Shown: one piece after another, positions 1 to 8,897 of the stretch
Layout: the number at the start of each line of letters is the position of its first letter
How positions within the stretch are numbered: position 1 is the first letter of the stretch
Source: JACAEY01 sp049700155
Lineage (GTDB): Bacteria > Nitrospirota > Thermodesulfovibrionia > Thermodesulfovibrionales > SM23-35
Reading direction: 5' to 3'
Length of the DNA stretch: 20,798 bases
Assembly (NCBI GenBank): GCA_049700155.1
Contig: JBNAVX010000040.1
Span: 1-20,798 of the forward strand
Program-made: the position numbers and the translations under genes
The notes under the pieces: model-generated
What the model was told of the DNA's origin: nothing
Seen by the model: only the letters and a program-made list of their open reading frames with translations
The model's database searches: none

Positions 1-19
1 ATATAATTAAACATAAACC

Positions 20-88
20 GTCATTGCCCGACTTGATCGGGCAATCCAGAATAAAGAACTGGATTCTCTGGTCAAGAAGGGGAATGAC
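20..88. repeat. 69-bp imperfect palindromic repeat element
   Basis: The two 30-bp arms (20-49 and 59-88) are inverted copies matching at 23 of 30 positions, separated by a 9-bp spacer. The left arm also folds on itself: ATTGCCCGA (23-31), loop CTTGA, TCGGGCAAT (37-45), a perfect 9-bp stem. This architecture is typical of short dispersed palindromic elements (REP/MITE-like). It lies downstream of the last gene of the lipid A operon, where it could also serve as a transcription barrier. No other full copy is seen in this window. Confidence 0.6.
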
Positions 89-227
89 TGAAGAAGAAAT
101 TAAATACATTATAAGTATATACCAAAGAATTAAATGAATTAAATGTGCAATAATGATTTTTACAAATAGTGCAAGAATGATATTTCCGTAACATACTATA
201 AAAGATTTTTTGACTTTTTTGAATAAC

Positions 228-923
228 CTACTTCTTACCTGCAAAAATAGAGGCTATTCCACTGGATAGGCTTATATACTGGATATTCTTTAGACCCTCA
301 TCTTTAAGAAATTTTATTACCTCTTCCTTTTTTGGAAAGGCTATTATGGAAGAGGAGAGATAAGCATATGATGATTGAGAGCCGGAAACCAACCCTCCTA
401 TTTTAGGAAGGATATGTTTTAGATAAAACAGAAATATTTTTTTTATAAAGGGGTTTTGAGGTAAAGAAAGCTCAAGTATTAAGAGTACCCCCCCTTTTTT
501 CAAAACCCTTACCATCTCTCTTATACCACTTCTGAAATCATGCAGATTTCTGAAACCGAAACCAATGCTCACAGCATCAAAGACCCCGTCTTTGAAAGGC
601 AGATAGAAAAGGTCTGATTGCTGTAAAAATATCTTACTATCAATACCCTTTTTTTTGATTTTTTCCACGCCTATCTTGAGCATTCTGTCTGATATATCAC
701 TACCTATAATCATTGCACCCGGATATCTGTTCGCAAACTCTAAAGCAAGATCGCCTGTGCCTGTACAGACATCTAAAATCCTATCTATGCAAGTGGATTC
801 TATCTGAGCAACGAGAGACCTTCTCCATTTCTTGTCACGATAGAAGCTTAGGAGGTGATTTAAGAAATCATATCTTTTATGAACTGTACCAAATAGTTCT
901 ACAAGAAATTCCTTTTTCGCCAT
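228..923 (-). CDS. ubiE: UbiE/MenG-family quinone C-methyltransferase
   Basis: A SAM-dependent methyltransferase of 231 residues that adds the ring C-methyl in menaquinone (demethylmenaquinone to menaquinone) or ubiquinone synthesis. The family's first signature is visible around residues 18-34 (YDFLNHLLSF..D..WR), followed by SAM motif I DVCTGTGDLA at about 51-60. The second signature (RVLKKGG..LILELS) lies in the middle of the C-terminal half. Length is typical of the family. In an anaerobe with dissimilatory sulfite reductase the product is almost certainly menaquinone, so menG would be the more apt name; this part is inference. It is the last gene of the minus-strand operon, 7 bp after lpxI. 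The ATG at 923 is preserved in the family alignment sense (the AKKEFLVELFGTVHKRYD start is typical). Confidence 0.9.
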   Translation of the reverse strand: MAKKEFLVELFGTVHKRYDFLNHLLSFYRDKKWRRSLVAQIESTCIDRILDVCTGTGDLALEFANRYPGAMIIGSDISDRMLKIGVEKIKKKGIDSKIFLQQSDLFYLPFKDGVFDAVSIGFGFRNLHDFRSGIREMVRVLKKGGVLLILELSLPQNPFIKKIFLFYLKHILPKIGGLVSGSQSSYAYLSSSIIAFPKKEEVIKFLKDEGLKNIQYISLSSGIASIFAGKK

Positions 924-930
924 CTACCAT

Positions 931-1743
931 TTATTCTTTATATCCTACTAAAATAATGCCTGCTTTATCAGACTCCTCAATCACTCTCTCTTTATTGAGA
1001 ATAATACTTTTTCCGACCTCAGCAGCAAGAACAGATGCTTCTACTTCAATCATGGTCTTTAATGTATCCAGCCCTACAACAGGAATATCGAATCTCATAT
1101 CCTGATCTGGTTTACTTACCTTTACAATAACTGCACCTTTACCAGCAAGTTTACCCCCTCTTCTTATTGTCTCGTCCGTCCCTTCAATCGCTTCCACAGC
1201 CATAACAGCCTGATCTTTAACTACTACAGTCTGTCCTATGTCAAGTTTACCTATTTCCTTTGCTATCCTCCAGCCAAAGGTAATATCCAGCCATTCATAC
1301 TTTGTTGGTGACTTTCTGGTTAATACACCTTCAGGTGTGAGCAGGTCTAAGCTGAAGGACAGAATATTAAGCAGTTTAATACCTTCTTTTCCCATCTCAT
1401 CTGCTACAGCACTCAAAATAGAGTCATCGCTTCTGTCCTTAAGTGAGGATATGAATTTTATAGCCCTCAGGTCAGGTATGATTTTACTCTTATAATAAAG
1501 AAGCGATTTAGAAACCTTTCCTGCCATAACAACCTCTTTTATACTGAGTTTTTTCAGGGTTTTAATTATCTTTCCAAATTTGCCAACATTAACCCATTCG
1601 ATTTCATCAACAAATGAGCTGAGTGTCTTGTCAGCAAGGGGTTCCAGTGCGATAGCAGAAACAATATATCCCTGTTTTCTGGCTTCTAATGCTATTATTT
1701 TAGGGAGGTCTCCTGTCCCAGCAATCAGACCTATTTTCTTCAT
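931..1743 (-). CDS. lpxI: UDP-2,3-diacylglucosamine pyrophosphatase LpxI
   Basis: A 270-residue protein of the LpxI (former DUF1009) family, which hydrolyses UDP-2,3-diacylglucosamine to lipid X and UMP in lipid A synthesis. It is the alternative to LpxH used by many non-gammaproteobacteria. The N-terminus (IGLIAGTGDLPKIIALEARKQG) is the family hallmark. The C-terminal half carries the conserved stretches VVKDQAVMAVEAIEGTDETIRRGG and DMRFDIPVVGLDT, expected around the metal-dependent active site. Its start ATG shares one base with the lpxA stop (TAATG), so the two are translationally coupled. Context with lpxA, lpxD and fabZ confirms the assignment. Confidence 0.93.
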   Translation of the reverse strand: MKKIGLIAGTGDLPKIIALEARKQGYIVSAIALEPLADKTLSSFVDEIEWVNVGKFGKIIKTLKKLSIKEVVMAGKVSKSLLYYKSKIIPDLRAIKFISSLKDRSDDSILSAVADEMGKEGIKLLNILSFSLDLLTPEGVLTRKSPTKYEWLDITFGWRIAKEIGKLDIGQTVVVKDQAVMAVEAIEGTDETIRRGGKLAGKGAVIVKVSKPDQDMRFDIPVVGLDTLKTMIEVEASVLAAEVGKSIILNKERVIEESDKAGIILVGYKE

Positions 1744-2525
1744 TACCTGCAGATTCCTCTTGTGTTTTTCTGCTGGATGAAATCAATCAAGTGCTTTATC
1801 TCATCTATTTCTGAAAGGTCTTCCTGTATCTTTTTTATCGCATCTTTAAGAGTTCTCTTTTCTCTAAATAAAATCTTATATGCTTTTTTCAGATGGTTTA
1901 TCTTCGCATCTGAAAAACCATGGCGTTTGAGACCTATTGTATTCAGTCCGAAGAGCCTTGCCCGAGCCCCAGATGCGATAGTATATGGTGGAACATCCTG
2001 GGCTACCCCACTGAACCCACCTACCATCGCATAAGCACCAATCCTTGTAAACTGGTGTATAGCAGCCAGTCCACTTATTATTGCATAATCTTCAACAATA
2101 ACATGACCTCCAAGGGTCGCAGCATTAGCCATTATTATGTTATTGCCAATCTTACAATCATGGGCTATATGGACATATGCCATGAAAAAATTATTATTGC
2201 CGATTGTTGTGACTCCATCTCCACCGACTGAAGCCCTATGTATAGTCCCATATTCACGGATAATATTGTTGTTCCCTATCTTGACAGCTGTTTTTTCTCC
2301 TTTGTATTTAACGTCCTGAGGAGGAAGACCGATACTTGTGAAAGGGTATATTGTACAGTTCTCCCCTATCTCTGTATCCCCTTCAATGACAACATTGGAA
2401 ATCAATCTTGTGCCTTTCTTAATGTGTACACCTTCACCAATAATGCAGAAAGGTCCAATAATAACTCCTTCATCTATCTCAGCTTTAGGATTTAAGATTG
2501 CTGTAGGATGAATCTCTCTATTCAT
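1743..2525 (-). CDS. lpxA: UDP-N-acetylglucosamine acyltransferase LpxA
   Basis: Cytoplasmic enzyme that transfers a 3-hydroxyacyl chain from ACP to the 3-OH of UDP-GlcNAc, the first step of lipid A synthesis. The 260-residue protein is a left-handed parallel beta-helix of hexapeptide repeats starting directly at IHPTAILNPKAEI. The catalytic histidine segment is HIAHDCKIGNN, and the helical C-terminal tail is RTLKDAIKKI. The reading frame is open six codons further upstream to a TTG at 2543, but the ATG at 2525 (MNREIHPTAI) matches the normal family start and has a GAGAG sequence about 10 bases before it. It overlaps the end of fabZ by 8 bases and lpxI by one. Confidence 0.95.
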   Translation of the reverse strand: MNREIHPTAILNPKAEIDEGVIIGPFCIIGEGVHIKKGTRLISNVVIEGDTEIGENCTIYPFTSIGLPPQDVKYKGEKTAVKIGNNNIIREYGTIHRASVGGDGVTTIGNNNFFMAYVHIAHDCKIGNNIIMANAATLGGHVIVEDYAIISGLAAIHQFTRIGAYAMVGGFSGVAQDVPPYTIASGARARLFGLNTIGLKRHGFSDAKINHLKKAYKILFREKRTLKDAIKKIQEDLSEIDEIKHLIDFIQQKNTRGICR

Positions 2526-2961
2526 TATTATTCTCTCTATCAATTACCATGGCAGTGAATTCTGCTTCAGCAGCAATTTTCTCTTCTACAATTGCATTTC
2601 CTGAGAATTTCCATACATTCCCTCTATGATGAAGAATATTTATCTCCAAACGTAGCTGGTCTCCCGGTATAACTGGCTTTCTGAATTTTGCTTTTTCTAT
2701 ACTCATAAAATAGACAGACTTTCCTATATTTGCACCAGAATGAAAAGCTAACAGACCAGCTACCTGTGCCATTGCCTCTATTATTAGAACACCAGGCATA
2801 ATAGGTTGTTCAGGGAAATGTCCCTGGAAAAACTCTTCATTAAAGGTTACATTCTTTATACCAACTGCTTTTTTACCTGGTTCCATCTCTAAGATCTTAT
2901 CTACTAAAAGAAAGGGATACCTGTGGGGTAAAAACTTCTGTATCTCCTTTATATTCATCAT
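2518..2961 (-). CDS. fabZ: 3-hydroxyacyl-ACP dehydratase FabZ
   Basis: Hot-dog fold dehydratase (147 residues) that converts 3-hydroxyacyl-ACP to trans-2-enoyl-ACP in fatty acid elongation. It competes with LpxA and LpxD for the same 3-hydroxyacyl-ACP pool, hence the shared operon. Signature stretches are FLPHRYPFLLVDKI near the N-terminus, with the active-site His, and GHFPEQPIMPGVLIIEAMAQ, with the active-site Glu. Two adjacent ATGs overlap the lpxD stop (ATGATGA). The first, at 2961, sits 8 bases after a strong AAAGGAGG and is chosen. Confidence 0.95.
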   Translation of the reverse strand: MMNIKEIQKFLPHRYPFLLVDKILEMEPGKKAVGIKNVTFNEEFFQGHFPEQPIMPGVLIIEAMAQVAGLLAFHSGANIGKSVYFMSIEKAKFRKPVIPGDQLRLEINILHHRGNVWKFSGNAIVEEKIAAEAEFTAMVIDRENNNE

Positions 2962-3989
2962 TGGGTATTCCTCCTTTCAAGTTCCTTAATCTTTTCTTCG
3001 AGTTCTTTTATCCTTTTATAAAGTTCCGGAAGTTTTGGAAAGATCGTTTGTGCCTTCAACCATTCTCTATGGGGTATTGCTGGAGAACCGGAATAAAATC
3101 CTTTTTGAAGGTCTTTAGTAATACCTGATTGCGCACCTATGACCGTCCCGGATTCTATCTTCACATGATCCACAACTCCTACCTGACCTGCCAGAGTGAC
3201 AAAATCTCCTATCTCTGTACTTCCTGCAATACCTACCTGTGCAATTATAATTGAATTTTTGCCGATTTTTACATTATGTGCAATCTGGACAAGATTATCT
3301 ATTTTAGTCCCTTTGCCTATTATAGTATTTCCTGTTGTTGCTCTATCAATAGAGACATTAGAGCCTATTTCTACATCATCCTCTATAATCACACCACCTA
3401 CTTGCGGAATCTTATAATGTCTGCCACCCTCATATATATAGCCGAATCCGTCAGAGCCTATTACAGAGCCTGAATGTATAATAACCCTGTCTCCTATCTT
3501 TACATTTTCTCTAACAACTACATTTGGATATATTATAGATTCCTTCCCAATGGAGGAATCACTGCCAATATAAACAAAAGGATATATAATCACCTTATCA
3601 TCTATAAGGACCCTTTCTGAGATGTAAGAGAAAGGATAGATTGAGACATCCTTTCCTATTTTTGCACTTTCAGATATAAATGAGTCCTTGCTTATTCCAG
3701 CAGGAATTTGGGTTTTTACATAAAAATATTCAAGGAGTTTTGCAAAGGAAAATTGGGGGTTTTGGACCATCAATTGTATTATCTCTAAACCTTCTATTGG
3801 GTCTTTTACTATTACACATGAAGCCTTACTATCTGAAAGGTATTTTCTATATCTCTCAGATGAAATAAAAGTAATGTCCCCTTCACGGGCTTCTATAATC
3901 CCTGAAACTCCTTTAATTTCTATATCCTCTGCCTGAGGAGGACCGATGATCTTACCATCAAGCAGTTTCGCAATTTCACCAAGCTTCAC
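2958..3989 (-). CDS. lpxD: UDP-3-O-(3-hydroxyacyl)glucosamine N-acyltransferase LpxD
   Basis: Adds the second 3-hydroxyacyl chain, at the 2-amino position, in lipid A synthesis. The 343-residue protein has the family's N-terminal uridine-binding domain (about residues 1-100, including GVSGIIEAREGDITFIS). A long hexapeptide beta-helix follows (about 100-310) with the catalytic His segment IAHNVKIGKN, then a short C-terminal helix containing ELYKRIKELEEKIKELE. The start is a GTG at 3989 that overlaps the skp stop codon (GTGA), so translation is probably coupled to skp. Confidence 0.95.
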   Translation of the reverse strand: MKLGEIAKLLDGKIIGPPQAEDIEIKGVSGIIEAREGDITFISSERYRKYLSDSKASCVIVKDPIEGLEIIQLMVQNPQFSFAKLLEYFYVKTQIPAGISKDSFISESAKIGKDVSIYPFSYISERVLIDDKVIIYPFVYIGSDSSIGKESIIYPNVVVRENVKIGDRVIIHSGSVIGSDGFGYIYEGGRHYKIPQVGGVIIEDDVEIGSNVSIDRATTGNTIIGKGTKIDNLVQIAHNVKIGKNSIIIAQVGIAGSTEIGDFVTLAGQVGVVDHVKIESGTVIGAQSGITKDLQKGFYSGSPAIPHREWLKAQTIFPKLPELYKRIKELEEKIKELERRNTQ

Positions 3990-4522
3990 CGTTTTTTTGA
4001 ACCGGCCTTTGATTCATTATATCTTTTGATTACCATATTCGTTATATCTATTTCTTTATTCCCGTAAATGACCATACTTCTATCAAGAATCAAGGTATAG
4101 CCTTCTTCTTTTCCTATCTTATCCATCAACTCAAATATCTCTTTTACTATCGCCTCTTTTAGCTCAGCATCCTTTTTCCTGAGTTCAGTCTCTGAGTCCT
4201 GAGCTAACCTAAGGTATTCTCTTTCCATCTTTTCAATTTCATCCTGCTTAGCCTTTCTTGCTTCTGGTGAGAGGACCGAGGCTTGTTTTTCAAGTTCGCT
4301 TTTTAATTTTTCTAAGTTCTGACGTTTTTCATCTACAATTGCCTGCTTAGATTTTATAAGGGCATCAAGTTCAGACTTTGCCTTTTTCCCTGCGTCTGAT
4401 TCATAAACAATCCTCTGGAGGTCTATATATCCAATCTTTGTTGTTTCAGCAGCAAAAGAAATAGTACTGAGAGAGAAGTTAAAAGTTATAAATAAAATTA
4501 AAATAATAAATTTTGTCTTCAT
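3986..4522 (-). CDS. skp: Periplasmic chaperone Skp/OmpH
   Basis: OmpH/Skp-family chaperone that holds unfolded outer-membrane proteins on their way to the Bam complex. A signal peptide (MKTKFIILILFITFNFSLS...SFA, cut near SFA-AE) precedes the family start KIGYIDLQRIVYES. A long charged coiled-coil region follows (SELEKQASVLSPEARKAKQD and onward), which forms the tentacles, and then a C-terminal strand region TLILDRSMVIYGN. The frame is open to an earlier ATG at 4543. A perfect AGGAGG (4529-4534) lies inside that extension, 6 bases before the ATG at 4522, so the shorter 178-residue form is preferred. Confidence 0.9.
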   Translation of the reverse strand: MKTKFIILILFITFNFSLSTISFAAETTKIGYIDLQRIVYESDAGKKAKSELDALIKSKQAIVDEKRQNLEKLKSELEKQASVLSPEARKAKQDEIEKMEREYLRLAQDSETELRKKDAELKEAIVKEIFELMDKIGKEEGYTLILDRSMVIYGNKEIDITNMVIKRYNESKAGSKKR

Positions 4523-4528
4523 CCTTTT

Positions 4529-4534
4529 CCTCCT
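4529..4534 (-). promoter_or_regulatory. Ribosome binding site that fixes the skp start
   Basis: AGGAGG on the minus strand, six bases upstream of the ATG at 4522. Its position inside the longer open frame favours the internal ATG over the one at 4543. Confidence 0.7.
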
Positions 4535-4566
4535 TTTAGACATTCTTTTGTGGACTATGAATTATA

Positions 4567-6825
4567 TTAGAAAAATGACCCGAAGGTAAATTCAAGCCTG
4601 CTGGCTTTCTCTCCTGGTTTTTTATTAAGATTATAGCCCCATTCAATCCTTATTGGTCCCATCGGAGAAATCCATCTAATCCCAGCTCCTGTAGTATATC
4701 TGAACTTCCCGAAATTATCGAAAGATTCATATGCATTGCCAACATCAAAAAAGACTACACCTTTTAGCCTCATCTCGCTCACAAGTGGGAATATATATTC
4801 TGCATTAAAGATAAGTTCTGTAGTACCACCGATAGGTTCTCCTGTCTCCTCATCTTTTGGACCAGCATCACCCCAGTCCAACCCTCTGATAGTATATATT
4901 CCGCCCACATAAAATCTCTCATAAAGAGGCAAATCTTCGCCCCAGATCCCTGTGGCATAACCAAATCTTCCCCTTAACATGAATGTCGTTTTGCCAATAG
5001 GGAAAAACCATGCTGAGTCAATCTCTCCTTTTATAAATTTGTTTTTTCCTCCAAGTCCAGCATATGTTATGTAGATAGAATTTCTTGAACCTCTTGTTGG
5101 ATCAATATAGTTGTCTCTTGAGTCCCTGATAATTGAAGGAGTAAGACTACTGGTTGAGAAAGTCCCTTCTTGCTCCTTTATTATCTTAGATGCATCTGCT
5201 GATACATCATAAATAGTTGCTTCTTCAAAATTATATGCGATATCAGCTCTAATATATTCAGACAGATCCTTACCGAGTGAAAGCCCAAACCCTGTTGATT
5301 TTTTATCAAATGCTATATATTCCCTTACAAGTTTATACAGGGTTGAGGAGAAATATACAGGCTTATCCAGAAACCAGGGGTCCCTGAAGGTTAGTTCATA
5401 GTATGTTGTCCTCCCTCCAAATTCTCCCCTGACTTTTAAGAGCTGTCCCCTTCCGAATAAATTGCCCTGAGTGAGGTCAACCATTCCAATAAGTTTATCA
5501 ACAGAACTATAACCTCCACCTACACTCAAAAAGCCTGTAGGTCTTTCTTTAACTTTTACTTCAAGGTCAACCAGTTTTTCTTCAGGTCTTGGTTTTGGGA
5601 CTATATCTACACTCTCAAAAAAATTGAGATTATTAATCCTTTCATAACTTCTTTTCAATAACTTGCTATTGAATATATCTCCTTCATCAAGTCTTACTTC
5701 TCTCCTTATTACTTTATCTCTGGTCCTTGTATTTCCTGAAATCTCAATCTTGCCAATCCTGTACTTATCACCTTCATCAATCTTCAAAACTACCTTGACA
5801 AGCCTTGCATTTTCATCAGGTATCAGATCTGGAGTTATATTTGCGACCGCATAACCATTCTCAGAGTATAATTCCGAGATTGAGAGTATGTCTCTTCTGA
5901 GATTGGCTTTACTGAAAGGCGTATCAGGAGTAAGCGTAATCCTCTTCTTTATCTCCTCATCTCCAAAGACTTTGTTTCCTGAAAATTCTACTGATGAGAC
6001 TTTGAATTGAACACCTTCTGATACAGCTATTGTGATAATCATTCCTTTTCTATCAGATGTGAGCTTGATTTCCGGGTCTCCAATCGCAACTTTAATAAAC
6101 CCTCTGTTGAAGTAAAGATCCCTTATCTTTTCAATATCAGCATCCATTAACTCTTTTCTATAATAGCCAGAAGAGGTGATAAAAGAGAGAATGCCCCATT
6201 CTTTCGTTCCCATAGCCTTTTTAATAACTTTTTCTGGAATAAACTTGTTACCTTCAATAATGATTTTTTTAATCTTTACCTTGGGTCCTTCTTCAATCTG
6301 ATAAGTGAGGCTGACTTCGTCAGAACTAATCCTCCTAATAATAGGGACTATGCTTGAAAGCCAGTATCCTTGCTCTTCATAAAATGCCCTCAATTTGTCT
6401 GAGTTGTCCTGTATCAATACAGGGTCAGCGATCGCACCTGTTGTTATTGTAAGTTTTTCTCTCAATTTAGAATCATCAAACTCTTTATTGCCCTGAAACT
6501 CAATTCTCGTAATGATCGGTTTTTCTTTTACAACATATATAAGTTTTATCCCTCCTTCAAATGGTTCTATTTCAGCCTTAACATCCTCAAAATATCCCAT
6601 CTTAAAGATAGCCTTGATATCCTCATTGACCTTTTCCTGGGATATGGGGTCTCCAACCCTCTGGGTAATCTTAGATTTAACAGAACTCTCCTCAATCCGT
6701 TTTAATCCCTTTATCTCTATAGAGTTAACTATCGGGAGCTCCTGGGAATAAACGGTAAGTAGTGAGAAGTTGAAGATAATAAAAAACAACAAAAAAATTC
6801 TCTTATACAATTTTATATCCAACAT
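4567..6825 (-). CDS. bamA: Outer-membrane protein assembly factor BamA
   Basis: Omp85-family core of the Bam machine, which inserts beta-barrel proteins into the outer membrane. The 752-residue protein has a signal peptide (hydrophobic IFLLFFIIFNFSLLTVYS, residues about 10-27). Five POTRA domains follow over about residues 30-430; POTRA-type strand motifs such as IEIKGLKRIEES, RIEFQGNKEFDDSKL, KIIIEGNKFIPEKVI, SVEFSGNKVFGDEEI and KIEISGNTRTRDKVI each open a domain. The C-terminal 16-strand barrel carries the conserved barrel loop motif IRGLDWGDAGP and ends in an aromatic beta-signal (FTFGSFF). It is the first gene of the operon and no good Shine-Dalgarno is seen before the ATG. Confidence 0.95.
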   Translation of the reverse strand: MLDIKLYKRIFLLFFIIFNFSLLTVYSQELPIVNSIEIKGLKRIEESSVKSKITQRVGDPISQEKVNEDIKAIFKMGYFEDVKAEIEPFEGGIKLIYVVKEKPIITRIEFQGNKEFDDSKLREKLTITTGAIADPVLIQDNSDKLRAFYEEQGYWLSSIVPIIRRISSDEVSLTYQIEEGPKVKIKKIIIEGNKFIPEKVIKKAMGTKEWGILSFITSSGYYRKELMDADIEKIRDLYFNRGFIKVAIGDPEIKLTSDRKGMIITIAVSEGVQFKVSSVEFSGNKVFGDEEIKKRITLTPDTPFSKANLRRDILSISELYSENGYAVANITPDLIPDENARLVKVVLKIDEGDKYRIGKIEISGNTRTRDKVIRREVRLDEGDIFNSKLLKRSYERINNLNFFESVDIVPKPRPEEKLVDLEVKVKERPTGFLSVGGGYSSVDKLIGMVDLTQGNLFGRGQLLKVRGEFGGRTTYYELTFRDPWFLDKPVYFSSTLYKLVREYIAFDKKSTGFGLSLGKDLSEYIRADIAYNFEEATIYDVSADASKIIKEQEGTFSTSSLTPSIIRDSRDNYIDPTRGSRNSIYITYAGLGGKNKFIKGEIDSAWFFPIGKTTFMLRGRFGYATGIWGEDLPLYERFYVGGIYTIRGLDWGDAGPKDEETGEPIGGTTELIFNAEYIFPLVSEMRLKGVVFFDVGNAYESFDNFGKFRYTTGAGIRWISPMGPIRIEWGYNLNKKPGEKASRLEFTFGSFF

Positions 6826-6920
6826 TTTTGACTAAAAAGTATAGACTTATATGGGGTATAAAGTAAATAGGGATTTTAAACCATGTTTAAATTAATAACC
6901 AAAATAATGCATTTTTGAGA

Positions 6921-8897
6921 CTAATAAAGTACTTTACTCTCAAATAATTTTTCAACAAGTTCTTTGTGATAAGAGATATCAAACATCTTCCTCCTGTTCA
7001 TAAGGGTATAATACTCATCAACAGAAATTCCTTTTTCAAATTCTTTCAGAGTTGCCCTATAAGTTATAAAAGGCATACTGAGAATTTCATCTTTGAGAAA
7101 GATGAACACCGTCTTTTCAGGTTTTAGATTTGCAACTCCTTCATGCTCCAATCTTTTCAAAAAGTTTTGTAGATCAAGGTAATCATGTTCATTAATTGAA
7201 ATAAATTCATGGTTTATCCTCGGATGGCTTGTTAATTGAAAGCTTTCATCAGGTCTTTTGGTCTGTAGAGATATGGTCTTTTTAATGTTCAGACTTATAA
7301 GGTCCTCAATAAAAGGTACTTTTAAATTAAGAGATTCGTTCTCTCTAATTCTTTCTTTTATCAAACTAAGCAACTCACAGGGGTCAATAATTTTGAATGT
7401 ATCAAAGGTTATCTTTAAATCTTTGATATATTTCTCATTTATGATTTTCTCGATTATATCTATAAACTTCTCATCAAGGCATTTAAGTATGATATGTAAC
7501 ATTTCATAGAGGTATTTTTCTAACATTTTCAGGATTGTTATAAGAAATTCACACCTAAAAACATCTTCTTCTGAAAGTGTTTCTGGAATGTATATACAAA
7601 GATTCTCGACTGGAAATTTATATTGTTTTTTTACCTTTTCAACTGCTGAAATAAGGGTCTCAAAATTATGCGGGTTTTTGATGTTGGACTCCCAATAACA
7701 ACTTGCTACATCAGTAGAAAGGTGGTCATAATGGACCCTTACATTTAATAAATCTTTGTAGACCAGGTAGTTTTTGAGGCGGAAAAAACCTACAATCTCC
7801 TTTTTTATATCGTCGTATGTCTTATGAGTCTCATGATACCGACTGAAAAAGATTGAAATAACCACTCTATCACCTAAATGGTTTTTAATTAAGAAGAGAT
7901 TCTCCTTAAGCTCATTTATAGAATAAGAAATATGATTAGGTTTTATCTTTTGTCTGCTATTATCATCAAAGACTTCTGGAGAAAGTTCAAATAAGGGTTT
8001 GTCTTTACCGTCAATTATGAAAAGGTCTTTATATAACTCAAGAAATTCTCTGTCAAGGAGATGCCAGGCACCATAATTTAATCGGAAGACCCTGACAAGA
8101 CTCCCTTCTTTTTTCATAGCCTTGAATAGTTTCTTAATATAATCCCTGTCATTCTCATAGCATATATAAATCTTTCTTGTATAATCCTTGATGTGTTTTA
8201 AATCCGTAATTATTGAACTAATTGATCTCACTACCTGTTTATTCCTTCCACTATGCAATCTAAAAGACTCATAGCTACCTCCACAATATCTACAACTAAA
8301 ACGACATCCTCTGCCTATAAATATAGGAAACCCGAGTTTTTCATTCAGGATTTTTATATAAATCTCTTGGTCGTAGAGATAGGTCAAATTGCAGAATGAG
8401 ATGGATGAGAGCGTTTCAGTATCAATTAAATAAGTCCGCTCATTAAAAAATATCCCTTCAGAGGTTCTGTAAATTAGGTTTGGAATTTCTGATAATTCAG
8501 CTCCTTTTAATAGGAGTTCTAAAGGTCTCTCAGGGTCGCCTCTAATAACATAGTCAAGAAACTGGCAACTTTCGAGCAAATCTTTGCCAAAATAACCTGC
8601 TGTAAAACCACCACTGATAATCCTGATATTTTTAAAATTAGATTTTAGATATTGTCCAATCTCAATAAAACCTTCAGCAGTTTCCTGCCAGTGTAAAACA
8701 AGAGCAACATAAGAAGGATTGAAAAGCCTGACATAATGTTTTATGACCGTTTCCGATTCATCTGTTGGATATAAAGAAAGGTTTAATATCTTTGACTGGA
8801 TATTTCTCTGGTATAAATAGTCACAGAGTCCAAAAGTCCCCATTGGAATATGAATAAAATATTCACTTGGGCAATTGATGATTAAAAGTTTCGACAT
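6921..8897 (-). CDS. B12-binding-type radical SAM protein, unknown substrate
   Basis: A 658-residue protein with an N-terminal Rossmann-like cobalamin-binding-type domain (about residues 1-135, including RIISGGFTAGYFG). I see no DxHxxG, so base-off corrinoid binding is not assured. A radical SAM core begins with GRGCRFSCRYCGG, whose C198, C202 and C205 form the CxxxCxxC site for the [4Fe-4S] cluster. The core extends to about residue 450, and a further 200-residue C-terminal region is not recognised. The domain order resembles the BchE/HpnJ-like radical SAM superfamily, but the substrate cannot be read from the sequence. It is transcribed away from dsrA with a 319-bp gap; a role in sulfur metabolism or tetrapyrrole/corrinoid chemistry would be a guess. 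Confidence 0.8.
   Translation of the reverse strand: MSKLLIINCPSEYFIHIPMGTFGLCDYLYQRNIQSKILNLSLYPTDESETVIKHYVRLFNPSYVALVLHWQETAEGFIEIGQYLKSNFKNIRIISGGFTAGYFGKDLLESCQFLDYVIRGDPERPLELLLKGAELSEIPNLIYRTSEGIFFNERTYLIDTETLSSISFCNLTYLYDQEIYIKILNEKLGFPIFIGRGCRFSCRYCGGSYESFRLHSGRNKQVVRSISSIITDLKHIKDYTRKIYICYENDRDYIKKLFKAMKKEGSLVRVFRLNYGAWHLLDREFLELYKDLFIIDGKDKPLFELSPEVFDDNSRQKIKPNHISYSINELKENLFLIKNHLGDRVVISIFFSRYHETHKTYDDIKKEIVGFFRLKNYLVYKDLLNVRVHYDHLSTDVASCYWESNIKNPHNFETLISAVEKVKKQYKFPVENLCIYIPETLSEEDVFRCEFLITILKMLEKYLYEMLHIILKCLDEKFIDIIEKIINEKYIKDLKITFDTFKIIDPCELLSLIKERIRENESLNLKVPFIEDLISLNIKKTISLQTKRPDESFQLTSHPRINHEFISINEHDYLDLQNFLKRLEHEGVANLKPEKTVFIFLKDEILSMPFITYRATLKEFEKGISVDEYYTLMNRRKMFDISYHKELVEKLFESKVLY

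Noticed and set aside
89..227. Possible small gene or RNA in the AT-rich stretch after the palindromic element.
   Set aside because: No ribosome binding site with a sensible frame and no stable fold is visible.
2526..2543. Longer lpxA start at the TTG at 2543.
   Set aside because: LpxA proteins normally start just before IHPTA; the ATG at 2525 fits and is better placed.
4523..4543. Longer skp start at 4543 (MSKRRKR...).
   Set aside because: The strong AGGAGG lies inside this extension and serves the ATG at 4522; the shorter form gives a normal signal peptide.
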